Shown one piece after another: positions 20,090-34,100 of a DNA stretch of 64,000 bases. The number at the start of each line of letters is the position of its first letter. The stretch's first letter is position 1. A program made the translations under genes and the position numbers. Below the pieces are notes generated by a model that saw nothing but the letters and a program-made list of their open reading frames with translations, was not told the DNA's origin and searched no databases. This DNA comes from Tubulanus polymorphus (Eukaryota; Nemertea; Palaeonemertea; Tubulaniformes; Tubulanidae), in the NCBI RefSeq assembly GCF_964204645.1, contig NC_134027.1:12202485-12266484 (forward strand). Reading direction: 5' to 3'.

Positions 20090-20829
20090 TTGATGCTTTC
20101 ATCTACCAACGCAAACCATAAATCAGTCTATAAACAACAATTCTTTCTCGGTTCTTCTGCTGTGAGATCTGGCAAACATTCAGAAAATCTTTATATAAAA
20201 CTTTTAAATAGTTGGAACCATATTTGGTTGGGTCGGAACAATGGAGTGTATTTATAATGAGGCTCGTGAAGGGATCACGCTGATACTTGATGATATTCCC
20301 GGCTACTTTCCGTAAAAGGAAAAACCGGAAGTTTAGGAAGATGTGGTTGCTTTGCTTATCCTGTATTAAAATAGAATTAGTTAAATTGTAGATAAAATAA
20401 TTAGTATAAGTATTTCAAATAATTTAAGAATTGATAATCAATCACAATGTATTCCGAATCGTAGTTAATTATAATAATTAAAAAAGAAACAATGAATTTG
20501 TACTGTAATTAGAAAAGAAAACAAAGTTTTGAAAATATATTTAATTTGTGTAATCTAGATGTTGTTTAAGAACAAATTGTTAATAATCGCTAATGTTTTA
20601 GAAAAATTAATTTGTGTTAAATGTAAAAACTAGCTGTCTGAAGTTTCTGTTGTCTGTATGCGCTCGTTGGTAATTCACAGACAATAGCTGCTCTCTCAAC
20701 AACGACTAGCAAGGAGTGAGTAAATCACAACGCGTCATGACAGGAGGGTTGGAAGGAAAGAGAGGATTGTGACCGGTGTATCAGTATGATCCGATCAGCC
20801 TCGCGAAAGTCCAGCCGCTGTCAATCTGG
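20090..20829. other. Non-coding stretch, no gene seen
   Basis: AT-rich until about 20640, then more mixed sequence leading into a BEL relic. Possibly the flank of that relic. Confidence 0.35.
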
Positions 20830-21295
20830 ACGACGAAATGTTATCTACGTTATTGTGCGAGGTAGAGAACATTCTGAATAACCGGCCGCTGACTCGGGTT
20901 GTCCGACGATGCCGATGATTTAACCGCTCTGCCCCCGAATCATCTGCTCATGATTGGTGCGGGAAATCGAGGCGCACCAGGACTGTTCGAGAAAACGGCT
21001 CTCTACGCGAGAAAGCGGTGGCGCCGTATTCAGTTTTTGGCAGATCGTTTCGGGCAGAGATGGTTGGGTGAATACAAACGCCTTACAAACGCGCCACAAA
21101 TGGCAAATGTACGTGGTTGGTGATATTGTTCTGTTGGTGGACAATTCAGCGAGAGTTAGTTGGAGCCTCGGTAAAGTCGTTGAAACGAGACCTGGCCAGA
21201 AAGGATATGTTCGCACGTTCGTTGTGAAAACTGCGAACAACCGATTGGTCCGACCGATACATAAGTTGGTCCCACTCATAGAAGCCGACGAGTAA
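20830..21295 (+). pseudogene. BEL/Pao integrase C-terminus (DUF5641) relic
   Basis: Short frames encode ILNNRPLTR, DDADDLTALPPNHLL, RKRWRRIQFLADRFGQRWLGEY and VGDIVLLVDNSARVSWSLG, then VRPIHKLVPL. These are the end of the rve domain and the DUF5641 domain of BEL/Pao polyproteins. At least two frameshifts (near 20903 and 21085) break it. The upstream part of the element is missing. It is clearly different from the intact BEL at 12180 and the minus-strand BEL at 59819. Confidence 0.8.
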
Positions 21296-24091
21296 CTTTT
21301 TTGTTTGAAATTGTGTTTGTGGTGTGTTTTACTGATTGATAGAATAGTTTATGTAGTTGATAAGAGGTTTACTTAGACTATCTAAATACATTTGTTCCCC
21401 TTATGGGTTGTTTTGTTTTTGACACGTATACAGTTTTAGTCGCCATTTTTCGCTGTAACATATTAGATTGGCGGGAGCTGAAAATATTTCGGTAAGCAGG
21501 CTATGTCAGTTTACTTTAGTTAGCAGTATCTGTAGTATAGGTTTGTTGGGGTTATTTCTGAGTTTAATTACTTTATCTTTTAAGTCAATCTTCAATTCAT
21601 CACTTGTCACAAGTTAGTCGCTGTAAAATGTGTGTGTATGATGATAATGATGTGACGGTCCAACATTTATGAAAAATAAACAATAAGTCAAGAAGAAGAC
21701 GTCGCTGTTATCAATTTTCTTCTTTCGTCGCAATATTACCTGTGACATTTAAATATAATAAATACGGTAAATACAAATCAATATACATACTAATGGAAGA
21801 CACATAGTGTACGGGTACATAATACTGTGAATAGCACTTCAAACAACTTCTTGCATAGGCGATGCATCATGATAGCTATTCGAATACATACGACCATGGA
21901 CGTACAATCTAGATATGTGTTTTGTACATAGCCTAGTTTATACATCCATGATACGACCAACAATGGATAACCAAGAGAATGAAACTGAAACTGAACTGTA
22001 TCACCATTGACCACATTAACCATACATTGCGTCTATCAAAACCTTCACTGTTAGGACTTAGAAACGTTACTAATACATCTTATCGAGCATACGAAAGATT
22101 TGTATTCACAGTAAACTGCGCTTACCTCGGATCTATAGCGGGACCAATAGGTTTTCTCCAGGGTAAGTGAATACTGGGGCAGCAGAATTTTAATTTCCTC
22201 CATATTTATTTAGTAGGCATTTAAAAAGCATGTTCATATTGTGTTTTGAATGCCTATATTCAGGAATCTTATGATGATCAAACTGAATATTCACTTATCG
22301 TCAAGGGGTCTACTGTACATAAGTTTTTGATGTCGGTGGATACCGAAGTGGGGTAGGCGATCGGGAAAGTAACAGGTTAAAATTGAATGTCAGCAAAATT
22401 CTGTCCAGAATAACTTGAGAAAAATTTCACAGAAATCCATTCAAAACTTTTGAAGTTATTCAGGACCGATCTAAGCACTTGTCCGTTTGCCCAGGGCAAG
22501 TACGTAGGTTATCATTATCACTTACCCCCGGGCTAGTGCAATTTTATGTCACAAAGCTTTTGTCCACTCGATATAACGGATCATAGTGCCATCAATCGGA
22601 CTGCCAGGGCCAAATTCGGTTTTCGTATCTAGTCGACTATTGGTCGGAACTAATAACCGATTTTCGAAGTATTTTCGGAATATAGTTCCGACTAACGGAC
22701 ATTCGATTTCGTCCAGTTCGACTATAGTCGACTAACTCAGATAACCGAAGGTGGCCCTGTGTAGGGCAAGTAGCTTTTGGAGGAGGCAAGCGAAATTTCA
22801 TATATGCTTGCCCCCCAGACAAGTGGCTTTCATTCCTTAGATTTACTCTTGAGTAAAAATACATGTACTTCAATTTTCAAATGACCACTCTTCTAGCCAG
22901 TGGTTTAATTCTACAGATCGAGTTAAAATGATTGAACTGAATCCATCAATTCGTAGAATCAAAATATTGTAGCTGGAGTTATCATTCCTAACTAATGCAT
23001 TCCGTGATCATAATCTACATGTAATTGAATAATTACTGTCATCTAGAGTTAATAAGATAGTGACTTCACAAATTAAAGTGAACTTTGGTTGTTTTAATGT
23101 ACCATTCAGGATTGGCATAATTTCTACAAAAGCGCATACATGTACATGTTTTACCTGATTAAATCCAAAGCATGTACATGTAATGCCAAAAGAATAACGT
23201 GTGATGAAAGCATAATTTGCTTAATCTATTGTTCGTCATCCCATTTAAATCAAAGTTTCTATCTACCAGTACCCCGATCTATATGGATGAAAATGAAGGA
23301 ATACTTAAAAGTCCTGAGTTGGCTAAACCATAAATCCACAGCAAAATATTGAGCAACACTTAAAGAGAAACCAAGGATTTCTTTCTCTTCGAAACACCTA
23401 CAAATTGTAATCGAAAAATCGAATAATAAAAAAAGATTATTAATTTCTATATGAAGTGAAATGAATACAAGAAAAAATCCAGGTATACAGCTATGTACTG
23501 TATGACAAGGAGATGTGACTTCTTGGGAAATAAGTTTGCTAATGCATGCATCACATTTATAACCAGGTGTTGTGATGTATGTACAATATAATGTTAATCC
23601 GTATCATTAACCAGATTAATCTATATGTAATTGGTCCCAAATAATCTACATTGAGTTTCTGATTATCGTAGAAACCCTGTATCCTGTATGTACCGCATAT
23701 TGTATCATTTTTTGGAATTAGAGATTACCTTTTTCTGCCGTAATACATCATGTTGCGAGTTAACTGCGGCTTTAAGAAACCAAATCTGACTGATTGATAC
23801 AGCATAAAAACAGGTGCACCTACACCTAGCTTGTACAGAGGGGGACCTTTTCTAATATTGTTTGAATGGTTTCTGCAAAGCTAACATCACATTCATTACC
23901 CAATTTACCATTGGTACCCTACTATGGAGTTAACAGCCAAGCTTAATACTCATTACCCAATCAGTATACAGGTGCTTCACTATTAAAGTACACATAAATC
24001 ATAAATATCACATTTACAAACATAATTCATTAAACCAACCACAGTTGTAGACATTAATCTAAAGAATCTAAAGTACATGCTTAAAGTATTC
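21296..24091. other. Host intergenic sequence, no gene seen
   Basis: Possible 3' non-coding remnant of the BEL relic up to about 21750 (an AATAAA-like AAAATAAACAATAAG lies near 21673). A locally self-complementary block with repeated CGACTA/TAGTCG words lies at 22630-22740. No convincing coding exon or RNA gene was found. Confidence 0.4.
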
Positions 24092-24605
24092 TCATCCTCG
24101 AACGCCAACAATGTCTTCTAACTGCTGGAGGTAATGCGGTTGAATAGGAAGGAATATTTGTCTTGATACTGGTATCTTATCACACTGAAAAGAAATTCAA
24201 AATAACTCAATGAAAATTGGAAAAAAAACATGAACGTATTTACACTAGTACTCTAGTATACTCAAGTAAGAATTGACTTGTGCATGGGATCCGAATTAAA
24301 CCATCAAATATACAACTAACTTCTTAAGTTTTACAGTGGAACCTCATAACAATGATCTTAGATGACCAGAAAATCTGTTAACAAGGTTCTACTATAAATA
24401 TATTGAAGCAGAAAATCATATACATGTCTCAACCAAACAAAGGTTGAATCTTCTCCAGTAAATTCATACCAAAGTTCATCTGAACATTCAGGTTCACAGT
24501 CGTGAAATCGCATTGAACAATATAGCATAAAGACTTCTGGTTTGAGCCAGGGGGAGGATGGTGGAAACCCCGAAATTCCCAGATGACATTTGGCTTTATT
24601 GTTGA
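24092..24605 (-). CDS. Last two exons of an unrecognised host gene
   Basis: Two protein-like minus-strand segments can be joined by a GT-AG intron in a consistent phase. The upstream one (24424 to about 24605; left acceptor uncertain) encodes a Cys-rich stretch including GISGFPPSSPWLKPEVFMLY and HDCEPECSDELWYEFTGED, and ends TTTGTTTGGTTGAGACAT before GTATAT. The downstream one (24092-24184) follows TTTTCAG and encodes CDKIPVSRQIFLPIQPHYLQ, ending 10 residues later at a TGA. Amino-acid composition and phase agreement suggest real coding sequence; I do not recognise the protein. Further open minus-strand stretches at 24650-25056 may be upstream exons, but frames overlap there and I could not choose between them. 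Confidence 0.45.
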
Positions 24606-25259
24606 CTGTTAAATTCTCATGGAAACATTATACATGTAAATTATTATCATTATGGATATCTATTTACATATCTATACATGTAAGAGGCTAGGACAAATTC
24701 TTTGCAAGGTATAGGTTCAAAATTGGTGGTAGTTACATGGATAAATGAGACATCAATTAAAAGATGAGGATGAGGAGATGGTTCATAGCCACATAATGAG
24801 GGCAGTATTCTGATTAAATCTGATAACAGAATAATAAGTTTCGTCAACAGACTGCAGGAGGTGCCATGTCTCGGTGGGATTGCAGAGATATGCCTTGATG
24901 ATCTTGGTATATGCATAGAGCTGTGTAAACTTTTACATTTCTGTGGTCTATGGTACAGTGTCCAAATGTGTGAACTGGGTTATACTTCACTGCAGGAGAT
25001 AACGGCGACGGGTCTGAAACTGTAATACTATTAACCTGTCTCAGTGACATATGCATTCTTTCTCTTTGAATTTATTTTTCTTCCCATGAATTACGACTTT
25101 TATATGGGTAGGCTTTGAAATAGTAGGTTTTGATATATTTAGAATCTATTTCACGCCAATGGGATAAACTTTAGATATATTTCAGGACCATGCTTTTCGA
25201 TACGTCAGTGCGCATACAATGCATCCACCGACTGGTAGCCCCTGGGAATATCATTTATA

Positions 25260-27518
25260 ACTAGGGGTCCAGGGACACCATGCCCACTTGGGAAGTGGTT
25301 TCAAATGCTCAAGAATCTAACAATTTCAATATTCAACGCCCCCTGGTGACCATATACAAAAACCAATGACCTTGAAACTCACCAAAATCATATAACACGT
25401 CAGCAGCTACAATTTTGTAATTGTTTGTGGTAACAAAGTATGCCTAGTTACCAATAAGATTTCATAAGGAAAAGTTATTCTACTATTCAACACCCCCTGG
25501 TGACCATATGCAAAACCCAATGACCTTGAAACTCACCACAATCATAGAAATTGTGATGAACTACAACTTTGCAATTGATCATGGTAGCAAAATATGCCTA
25601 GGTACCAATGTAATAAGGAAATACTAGGGTATTCTACTATTCAACGCCCCCTGGTGACCATATGCAAAACCCAATGACCTTGAAACTCACCACAATCATA
25701 GAAATTGTGATGAACTACAACTTTGCAATTGATCATGGTGACAAAATATGCCTAGGTACCAATCTAATAAGGAAATACTAAGTTATTCTACTATCCCTTG
25801 GTGACCATATAGAAAACTTATTTCCTCAAAACTCACCACAATCATAGACGATGTCATGAGCTACAACTTTGCAATTGATTGTGGTGACAAAATATGTATA
25901 GGTACAAATATAATATAGAAATACTAAGTTATTGTATTATTCAACGCCCCCTGATGGCCATATACAAAAACCAATTGACCTTGAAACTCACCAAAATCAT
26001 GGAAAACGTTATGAGCTACAACTTTCCAATCGATTGTGGTATTACAATATGCTTAGGTATCAATATAATGTGGAAAAACTTTTCCCCACCTATGAATCAG
26101 TACTGATGACACCAAATTTCCTTTGGCAAAAAATAGAAAAAACTGAAACTATATTGCCTTTGGTTAGCTAAATGACCTGAAATATTTGAACAATGTAATT
26201 CAATGCAATTGGAACCTAAAAGAACTATACTTTTTGGAATCAAACCCTTCAGCGGAAAACTTGATAACAATATAATACAAATTCAACTTGATTGAATAAC
26301 TAGGGGTCCAGGGACACCATGCCCACTTGGGAAGTGGTTTCAAATGCTCAACAATCTAACAATTTCAATATTCGATGCCCCCTGGTGACCATATACAAAA
26401 ACCAATGACCTTGAAACTAACCACAATCATAGAACATGTCAGCAGCTACGATTTTGAAATTCATTGTGATAAAATATGCCTCGTTACCAATTTAATATGG
26501 AAATACTAAGTTATTCTACTATTCAACGCACCCTGGTGACCATATTCAAAACCCAATAACCTTGTAACTCGCCACAATCATAGAACATGTCATGAACAAC
26601 AACGTTGCAATTGATCATGGTAACAAAATATGCCTAGGTACCAATATAATAAGGAAATACTAGGGTATTCTACTATTCAACGCCCCCTGGTGACCATATA
26701 GAAAATTTATTTCCTCAAAACTCACCACAATCATAGACGATGTCATGAGCTACAACTTTGCAATTGATTGTGGTGACAAAATATGTATTGGTACAAATAT
26801 AATATAGAAATACTAAGATATTGTATTATTCAACGCCCCCTGATGGCCATATACAAAAACCAATGAACTTGAAACTCACCACAATCATAGAACACGTTAT
26901 AAGCTACAACTTTCTAATTCATTGTCGTAACAAAATATGCTTAGGTATCAATGTAATATCGAAAACCTTGGCCGCCAATTGCGTCATAATTGGCTGATCA
27001 AAAATACCTGTCTCAGGTATAAAACATCCCTTTCCAAAGAATACCCATCAGCAATTGCAATGAGAAATGGCAAACCAGTAGGAAGCTACAGGACTCAGAA
27101 TTCGGGCCAAAATTGAAATTTTTGGGCACCTCACCTAAGACGACCATCTTGAGTCCGATCGACCCAATTTTTGTTATGCTGATGGGCCCTGGGAGGGTTC
27201 AAATATACACAAAAGATAAAGGTAATTGATCAAGTTGTCTTCAAAATTTTCTTCAAAAAGTTCAAAAACGTGTAAAAAGTGCCGATTTTGGCGAACAGCA
27301 ATGGCTGCCAGTCGGCCATCATGATTCTGACAGGACCAGTTTTTGGGCTGAAGATGTATCTAGCGTAGATTCATGTATAAACCAAATATCAAGACATTAC
27401 CTTGAAGCGTCTTCAAAACTTCCCAAAATAATGGATTCCGTCTACGGACAGACGGATAGACGAACGGACGATAAGTGAACGCAATAGCCCGCTGGGACTA
27501 AAGTCTCAAGTGGGCTAA
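25260..27518 (+). mobile_element. Element carrying ~155-bp satellite units (one truncated, one full copy)
   Basis: The block starts CTAGGGGTCCAGGGACACC and contains four to five imperfect ~155-bp units, each with CGCCCCCTGGTGACCATAT, CCTTGAAACTCACCA and ATATGCCTAGGTACCAAT. At 26296 the same start recurs with another four units. The block then runs through a unique tail to a terminal hairpin AGCCCGCTGGGACT/AGTCTCAAGTGGGCT ending GCTAA at 27518. An inverted copy lies at 43333-44626. A conserved head, an internal satellite array and a terminal hairpin recall the non-autonomous Helitron-like elements described in molluscs, but no diagnostic Helitron enzyme is present. Confidence 0.6.
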
Positions 27519-28198
27519 AATATAATTGCATACCTGTTAACCTGTATGCTTTCTCCGTACTTTGTATGGGAAATTAAGATTTTTTTCCATGTAAGGCCAG
27601 CCCCGTAGTCAGGGCCCTCCAAGGGGGAGGGGGTGCAATATAAACTACAAGTGGACCTAAACCACTGCAATAGCACCCGACGCATCCCAACCCTGGCTAC
27701 GGACCTGACAGTGTATACAGGGATAATTATATGGGAGATAAGACTTAGAATTTATGGAATTTGGAAAAAATTAGAAGAAGGCCTCAAAGGAGGGGCCTGG
27801 AGAATATAGGCATTATTATAGACCTACATAATTCAAATTTTCAAATCAATCACGGAACTGTATATAAGTGAAAGTGAACGTTTTTGCTCTATAAGTTTCG
27901 TTTTGTGTTTTCTATAATCGAGGTCGTGAAAAAAATTATTGCATTTGGCCCTTATCAGCCACCATACATTTTGGTGATTGCCCCGCCCGAGAAACAGGAT
28001 CTTTTTTGGTGTGGCCTAAATGCATCTAATTTTTCAAAATTTTTCAAAAGTTACGTGCCACAAGTGCATGTAAGTAGTGACCCAATGTTCTATATGCGCC
28101 TACCCATTTTCCCAAAAGCTAGATCCACCACTGATTGAAGCGCACAATCCATGATAAAATAACAATATCTGATGAATTATCAGAAGGGGTTGAGGCTG
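27519..28198. other. Intergenic sequence 3' of EDEM1
   Basis: No gene. Part of it (about 27950-28020, CCCGAGAAACAGG and GGTGTGGCCTAA) is one end of the TIR family seen complete at 38626-39220. The EDEM1 3' untranslated region would be expected here. Confidence 0.4.
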
Positions 28199-31100
28199 TC
28201 AACGAATGTAGTAAACATGTTCACATACCGTAGATTGATGATAATATTTTTCGTATGTATTCGACAATGCTGTGGATTTTTTATGTCTGCTCTTCCTTTG
28301 ATGTGCAAATAGTAAGTCGGACACAAATGTATTATTTCTAAAACTAGAATGAACAGGAAGTATATGTCCCTCTGTTGAGAACAAGTATCGTCCACTTTCA
28401 CGATTCACGTGATTATCTTCGTCGAATAACTGTAAAATAAATGTGTCCATACTGGAATGCTGGAAATTATGGATACCAGGTTTACATGCAGTCGAACTAA
28501 CATAACTCGGATTACTAGGGACTCCCCATATTACTTTGAATTACCGTATTTTCCGACTAATAAGCAGATTTTCTAGCCTCAGATTTTTACCCCAAAATAT
28601 CATGATCAGCTTATTGGACGGATACGATCTGACCTAAATAATTACTTCCCAAACTATGTCATTCTAATCCTCCTGAAGATCATCAAAATCAATAAGAGTG
28701 TTCCATATTTATTTGAGGTCATTATTTACTACCAATAATCTATTTAGAACTATTTTGTTACTTTGTTTCTTTCATCACCTCACAGCGGCAATCTAATACT
28801 GTAGCGCCAGTGTGCGCACCAGCAGTCAGCTGCGTGTTTGCGAATGTAGGTTACAATATATGGCTATCGGCAGGCGTGTATTTTCAGCCTCATACATCGT
28901 CAATTAAGACAAACTAATTGACGAATCAGTGAATTAAAATCTCCTGATGAAGGGCCTCGGCTTATTGCGCGATGCATTAAGAAATCCATGTATTTAAGGC
29001 TAAAATACTGCCCTCGGCTTAATCGCCGGAAAATACGGTATGTGTAAAATCCAAATTATAAATAGTAGTTTCCACGGTTCCAGGTTAAATGGCTCAAAAA
29101 AATCATTAATGAAACTCGGAAGGAAATATGAAGCTGTCGCAGAGAGTAGAAAATGTCTGCGAATTCTTGAAGGCAATAAAAAGGTCGACGCTATACATCA
29201 GACTAGTAAATGCAGGAACTGTGGTTTACAGCCTCCACCGAGAAAGTGTCCAGCCTTCAAGTCCAAATGTCATGGTTGTGGTAAAATTGGCCACTGAGCC
29301 AGATTCTGCAGAACGTTGAAGATGAGGAAACGATCGTCTTCGAGACCAAGAGATAGCCGTCCAGTTAACCGCCAACAAAGACCCAACAGGAGCGCAAGTC
29401 GCAGAGGTCGACATAGATCACACAGAAACAACATCGAAACCAATGACTCAAATGAAAACACAGCAGAAAGAAAACCTAAGAGAGTCGGGACAGTGTGCAA
29501 GAACTGCGATACAGACGACGATTCAGACGGTTTTGATGGTTACGTATTTGAGTCGATACACACGAGAAATAGAACTCGAGGCGAAGCATAAGCGCTACTC
29601 GACATTGACATTTATGGCCACCGGAGGCCTGAGTGTCAACTTCGTGTAAAAGTCGATACTGGGGCCCAAAGAAACACACTGCCGACCAGAATCTTCGGGC
29701 AGATGTGGCCGGACAAGGTCTCGTCAGATGGTAGAATACTGGCTAGTGAGAGTGGTGCGAAACTTTTTGCGTATAATAACACTGAGATACACCACCATGG
29801 TGTAATTAAGATACCGTGTAATTACAAAAATAGTCAACTCGTGAGCACAGAGTTTTTCATCGTAGACGTTGACGCTGTGGCTGGGTTGCCTACCTGTGAG
29901 GCACTGAACATCGTGTCAATGAACTGTACCATACATCACAAGAAAATCGACGGCAAACCAATCACTTCAGCCCAGCAACTCAAAGATATGTACCCTGACC
30001 AGTTTGATAAAATTGGTTGTTTTCCAGGCGAAGTCAAGCTACATGTCGATCCTGACGCGATACCGCATATTGATGCTCCGAGGTAGACACCAATAGCTTT
30101 AAAGGAGAAGATCAAACGAGGGTTAGATAAAATGGAAAACGAAGACAAAGTTATTCGGAAGGTCTCTATCGAAGAACCAAGCGAGTGGGTCTAAAGTTTA
30201 GCTTACTCACTGAAGAAAGATGGTGATCTACGTATCTGCCTGGATCCCAGACACCTAAATGCCGCATTGAGGAGACCACACCACAAGATTCCGACGCTTG
30301 AAGAACTTAATCATAAGTTTAGCGGAGCAAAGTATTTCAGTAAACTGGATGCCAAAGCCGGTTACTGGAGCGTCAAATTGCACCCAGATTCTCAACTTCC
30401 GATGACGTTCCAGACCCCGTATGGACGGTACTGTTTTACTAGGTTGCCATTTGGGCTCTCTGTGAGCCAAGACATATTCCAGTCAAAGATGGATACGATC
30501 CTAGAGGGGCTGGAAGGTGTTGTTAGCATCGCCGATGATGTATGCGTCGTTGGTAATACCAGTGAAGAGCACGACACCAATATAATCAACCTGATGGAAC
30601 GAGCAGAAGAGAATGGGTTAGTGTTTAATTTCACCAAATGTAATATAAGGTGTCCGGAAGTCAAGTTCTACGGTTCAGTCTACAGTGAACGTGGTATGAG
30701 ACCAGATCAAACGAGTGTCCGATCTCAGAAACATGAAAGCTCCGGAAAATAAGCAGGAACTTCAGGAATTCCTTGGACTGCTGACATACCTCAGCCCATT
30801 CATTCCAAACCTGTCAAGCAAGGCATATATTCTGAGAGAACTGCTGAAAAAAAATTCGGATTTCCAGTGGGAAAAACATCACAGTGATTGCTTTGACAAA
30901 CTGAAACAAAGCATATCTGAGTACTCAACTCTAGCATATTTTGATACACAAAAGACACCTATACTTATGACAGACGCAAGTATGAAGGGACTCGGAGCTA
31001 GCCTTTTACAAGAGGAAGACGGATCCAAATTACTTAAACCCGTGGCTTACGGTTCAAAGACTTTGTCTCAGTCGGAGAAGAACTACGCATGTATCGAGCG

Positions 31101-34100
31101 CGAACTCCTTGCAATTGTCTTCGGAGTGCAGAAGTTTCATACATTCCTGTACGGCAGACCATTCAGAGTCATAACAGACCATAAGCCCCTAGTAATGATA
31201 ACTCAAAAAAGTCTTGCTCCACGAGTGCTCTACCACGATTACAGCGAATGCTCCTCAAGCTGAAAGGATACAACATGAATTTAGAATACAGGCCAGGAAA
31301 AGAAATGACTCTTGCAGACACGTTGTCAAGACTGCCTAACGTCAAAAATCAGGAGCAAATCGAACTAGACATAAGAGTAGACTTTGTCAGGTTCACCTCA
31401 GAGAAGATCGTACAAGTAAGACACGATACAGCCGCCGATGCTGTAGTCTGCAAATTGATGGAAGTCATATGCACTGGCTGGCCGCGGTCCATCAAAGAAC
31501 TACCCAAAGAACTCAGACCGTATTGGAGTGTTCGTGACGAACTTTCAGTCGAAAACGGAATTATTTTGAAGGCAGCAAGAATTGTAATGCCAATGATACT
31601 GAGAGACGAGATGCTGAAAAAACTGCATTACGGACATATGGGCATAGAAAAGACCAGACTACGGGCCAGAGACTCAGTATACTGGCCAGGCATCACTAGA
31701 GATATCGAAAACGTAGTAAAAGACTGCCGAGAATGCCCAAAACATCTAGCATCGCAGCCGCAACAGCCATTGATTCTCCAGGAAATACCTGGAAGGCCTT
31801 GGGAAATGGTTGGAACGGATCTCGAGTTGCACAACCTTAATTGGCTGATTCTCGTAGACTATTATAGTAAGTTTCCTGTCGTTAGGAAACTTCCCTGTCC
31901 AAGTCCCAGCAAGTTAGTTGTTAGTGCAACAAAGCAGGTGTTCGCCGAATACGGTGTACCAACTGAGGTTAGATCAGATAACGGACCTCATTTCGACAGC
32001 AAGGAATATAAATGTTTTGCCATCGAATGGGGATTCTCGCATCATACCAGCTCGCCAAGATATCCGAGATCGAATGGTATGGTTGAACGCACCATTCGTA
32101 CTGTGAAAACGTTGCTGAAGAAAGCAAAACAAACCAATCAAGATCCTGACCTGGTGTTACTGGCATTGAGAGCAACGCCGATTGATAGTAAGTTACCAAG
32201 TCCAGGTGAATTGTTAACCGGACACAAGCTGGCGACACACCTCCCCGCGAAAATAATCAACATTGACCCAGACCGGGATGATGTACGCAATCGCTTGTTA
32301 GATCGTCAACAGATGATGAAAAAACACCACGATAAGCATGCCCACCAGCTGAAACCACCATCAATTGGAGACAGGATCACATACCAGAAAGAAACTGGCG
32401 GATCATGGCTACCAGGAACGGTTATACAAAAAACACCACAGCCACGATCATACGTCGTCCAAGATGATAACAACCAGCGTAGGTTCCGAAGAAATCAAGT
32501 TCACATCAGACCAGTTGGTGGAATGCAACAAGACAAGTCTAAGAAAATCTGTCCACTTTGCTCCTGAGCTTGTCGAGACACAACCTAGCAGACCCATCAT
32601 TGGCCCCAAAACAAACCATACAACTAGGTCAGGTCGGGTCTCAAAACAACCCCAACGATTAGATCTGTAATACAATTACTAAATCTACAAATATTAAATC
32701 TACAAACGTTAAATCTACAAACAGTAATTAAACTTTAGAAATATTAGTTATACTATATAGTTATACCATAATTATTATGTTAGATTAGTTCAGATTCTGT
32801 AATTCATTTTATTATAACTGAGATACTTCTTAGTGTTTTTAAGTAGATATAGGATTATAGCTCAAAGTAAAAAGTAATTAGTTTTTTGTTACGGTTCCTT
32901 TCTTAAGAAGGGGCGTGTGATATGATTGTGTATATACACATCAATAAAAGTAGTTCCAAGTATGGCGGTCGTTCTTGTCATGTGTTTTTGTTATCTGACG
33001 CTCTGACAGTCGAATATATTTCAAGTCCTGATATCGGAGGACATCATAACAAGAACTAAGTGTCTCCAATGCGTGAAACCTTTGTTCTTGTTTTGATTGT
33101 TTCCCAAGCCTGAAATCTAGGTCCCAATGATCAAATTCCCTTTTATTGGTTACACTTGCATGCTATCAAAATTTTACTTGAATATTATGTATATAGTGCC
33201 TTTTCTATAGACTCATAGCCTAAAGGCTATAGGCGTGCTTAAAAACTAGGGGTCCAGGATTACCATGCCTACTTATGATAGAAATGGGCTACAACTGCAA
33301 TATCTACAAAATATGCATACCAGTACACTGTTGCAATTGATTGTGATAACAAAATACATGCACAACTCTATTCTACAAAACAATAGAAACACTTACAAGA
33401 TATAGATATTTACATGTTTCACTGAGAAAGAAACTTTCCATTCTGTCTTCTTGATCCATTTTATCAACATCATGAATAGTAGCAAATCCACACCTTAAAT
33501 GTATGCTCATGTATCATATTTTCATTATCAACCTGGTAAGTAATCATTAAAATATAATCAAAATGGCTTTTCACTTACTCGGCTTTTGCATGTTTTTGAA
33601 TACTTTTAAGAATGTCTTGACCGACGAACAAGTAAAATGGATTTTTTGTCGCTTGATATAGCAGATATGTCGATTCTACTAATTCAGGACGTAGGGGGTA
33701 AAATTTGATGTCCGGTTCTTTCATTTGCCAGTTATATCGTTCGGGTAGAACACCATACCGCCGCCATATCGTGTAATATAGCGCGTGGAAACAAATCGCT
33801 TCTTCTATATCACCTTTCAAAACCTGAGTATGAATAATAAAAGGCTAGCTAAAAATCTGTTTCTTACCCAACATCGATTCATTGCACATTTGAGTATTTC
33901 ATAGTAAAATACGGTATTTGCCCTCCAGTGCCCATAGAGACAATGTTCGGTCTCGGGAACTTCGATAACTTGTGCTCCATGGAGACTGGGTCCTCCACCT
34001 ACTGAAGATGTCCAGTGCCCCTGTGGCCGCCACGTGACTGAAGGATCAGATAGCCAACAAATGTGTTGTTTAAAGAGAAACTTATAAACCGGGGTATTCT

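Larger units (their letters stand above)
29041..33050 (+). mobile_element. Decayed Ty3/Gypsy element in EDEM1 intron 10
   Basis: Antisense to EDEM1. Order: CCHC gag end, protease, RT, RNase H, integrase, polypurine tract (AAGAAGGGGCG) and a 3' LTR. The 5' LTR and most of gag are missing, so the copy is 5'-truncated next to the MITE at 28542-29040. Confidence 0.85.

Noticed and set aside
24650-25056. Upstream exons of the unidentified gene
   Set aside because: Three overlapping minus-strand frames all look partly protein-like and no consistent splice solution was found, so not annotated as exons.
25260-27518. CRISPR-like array
   Set aside because: Units are ~155 bp and similar throughout without unique spacers, in a eukaryotic context.
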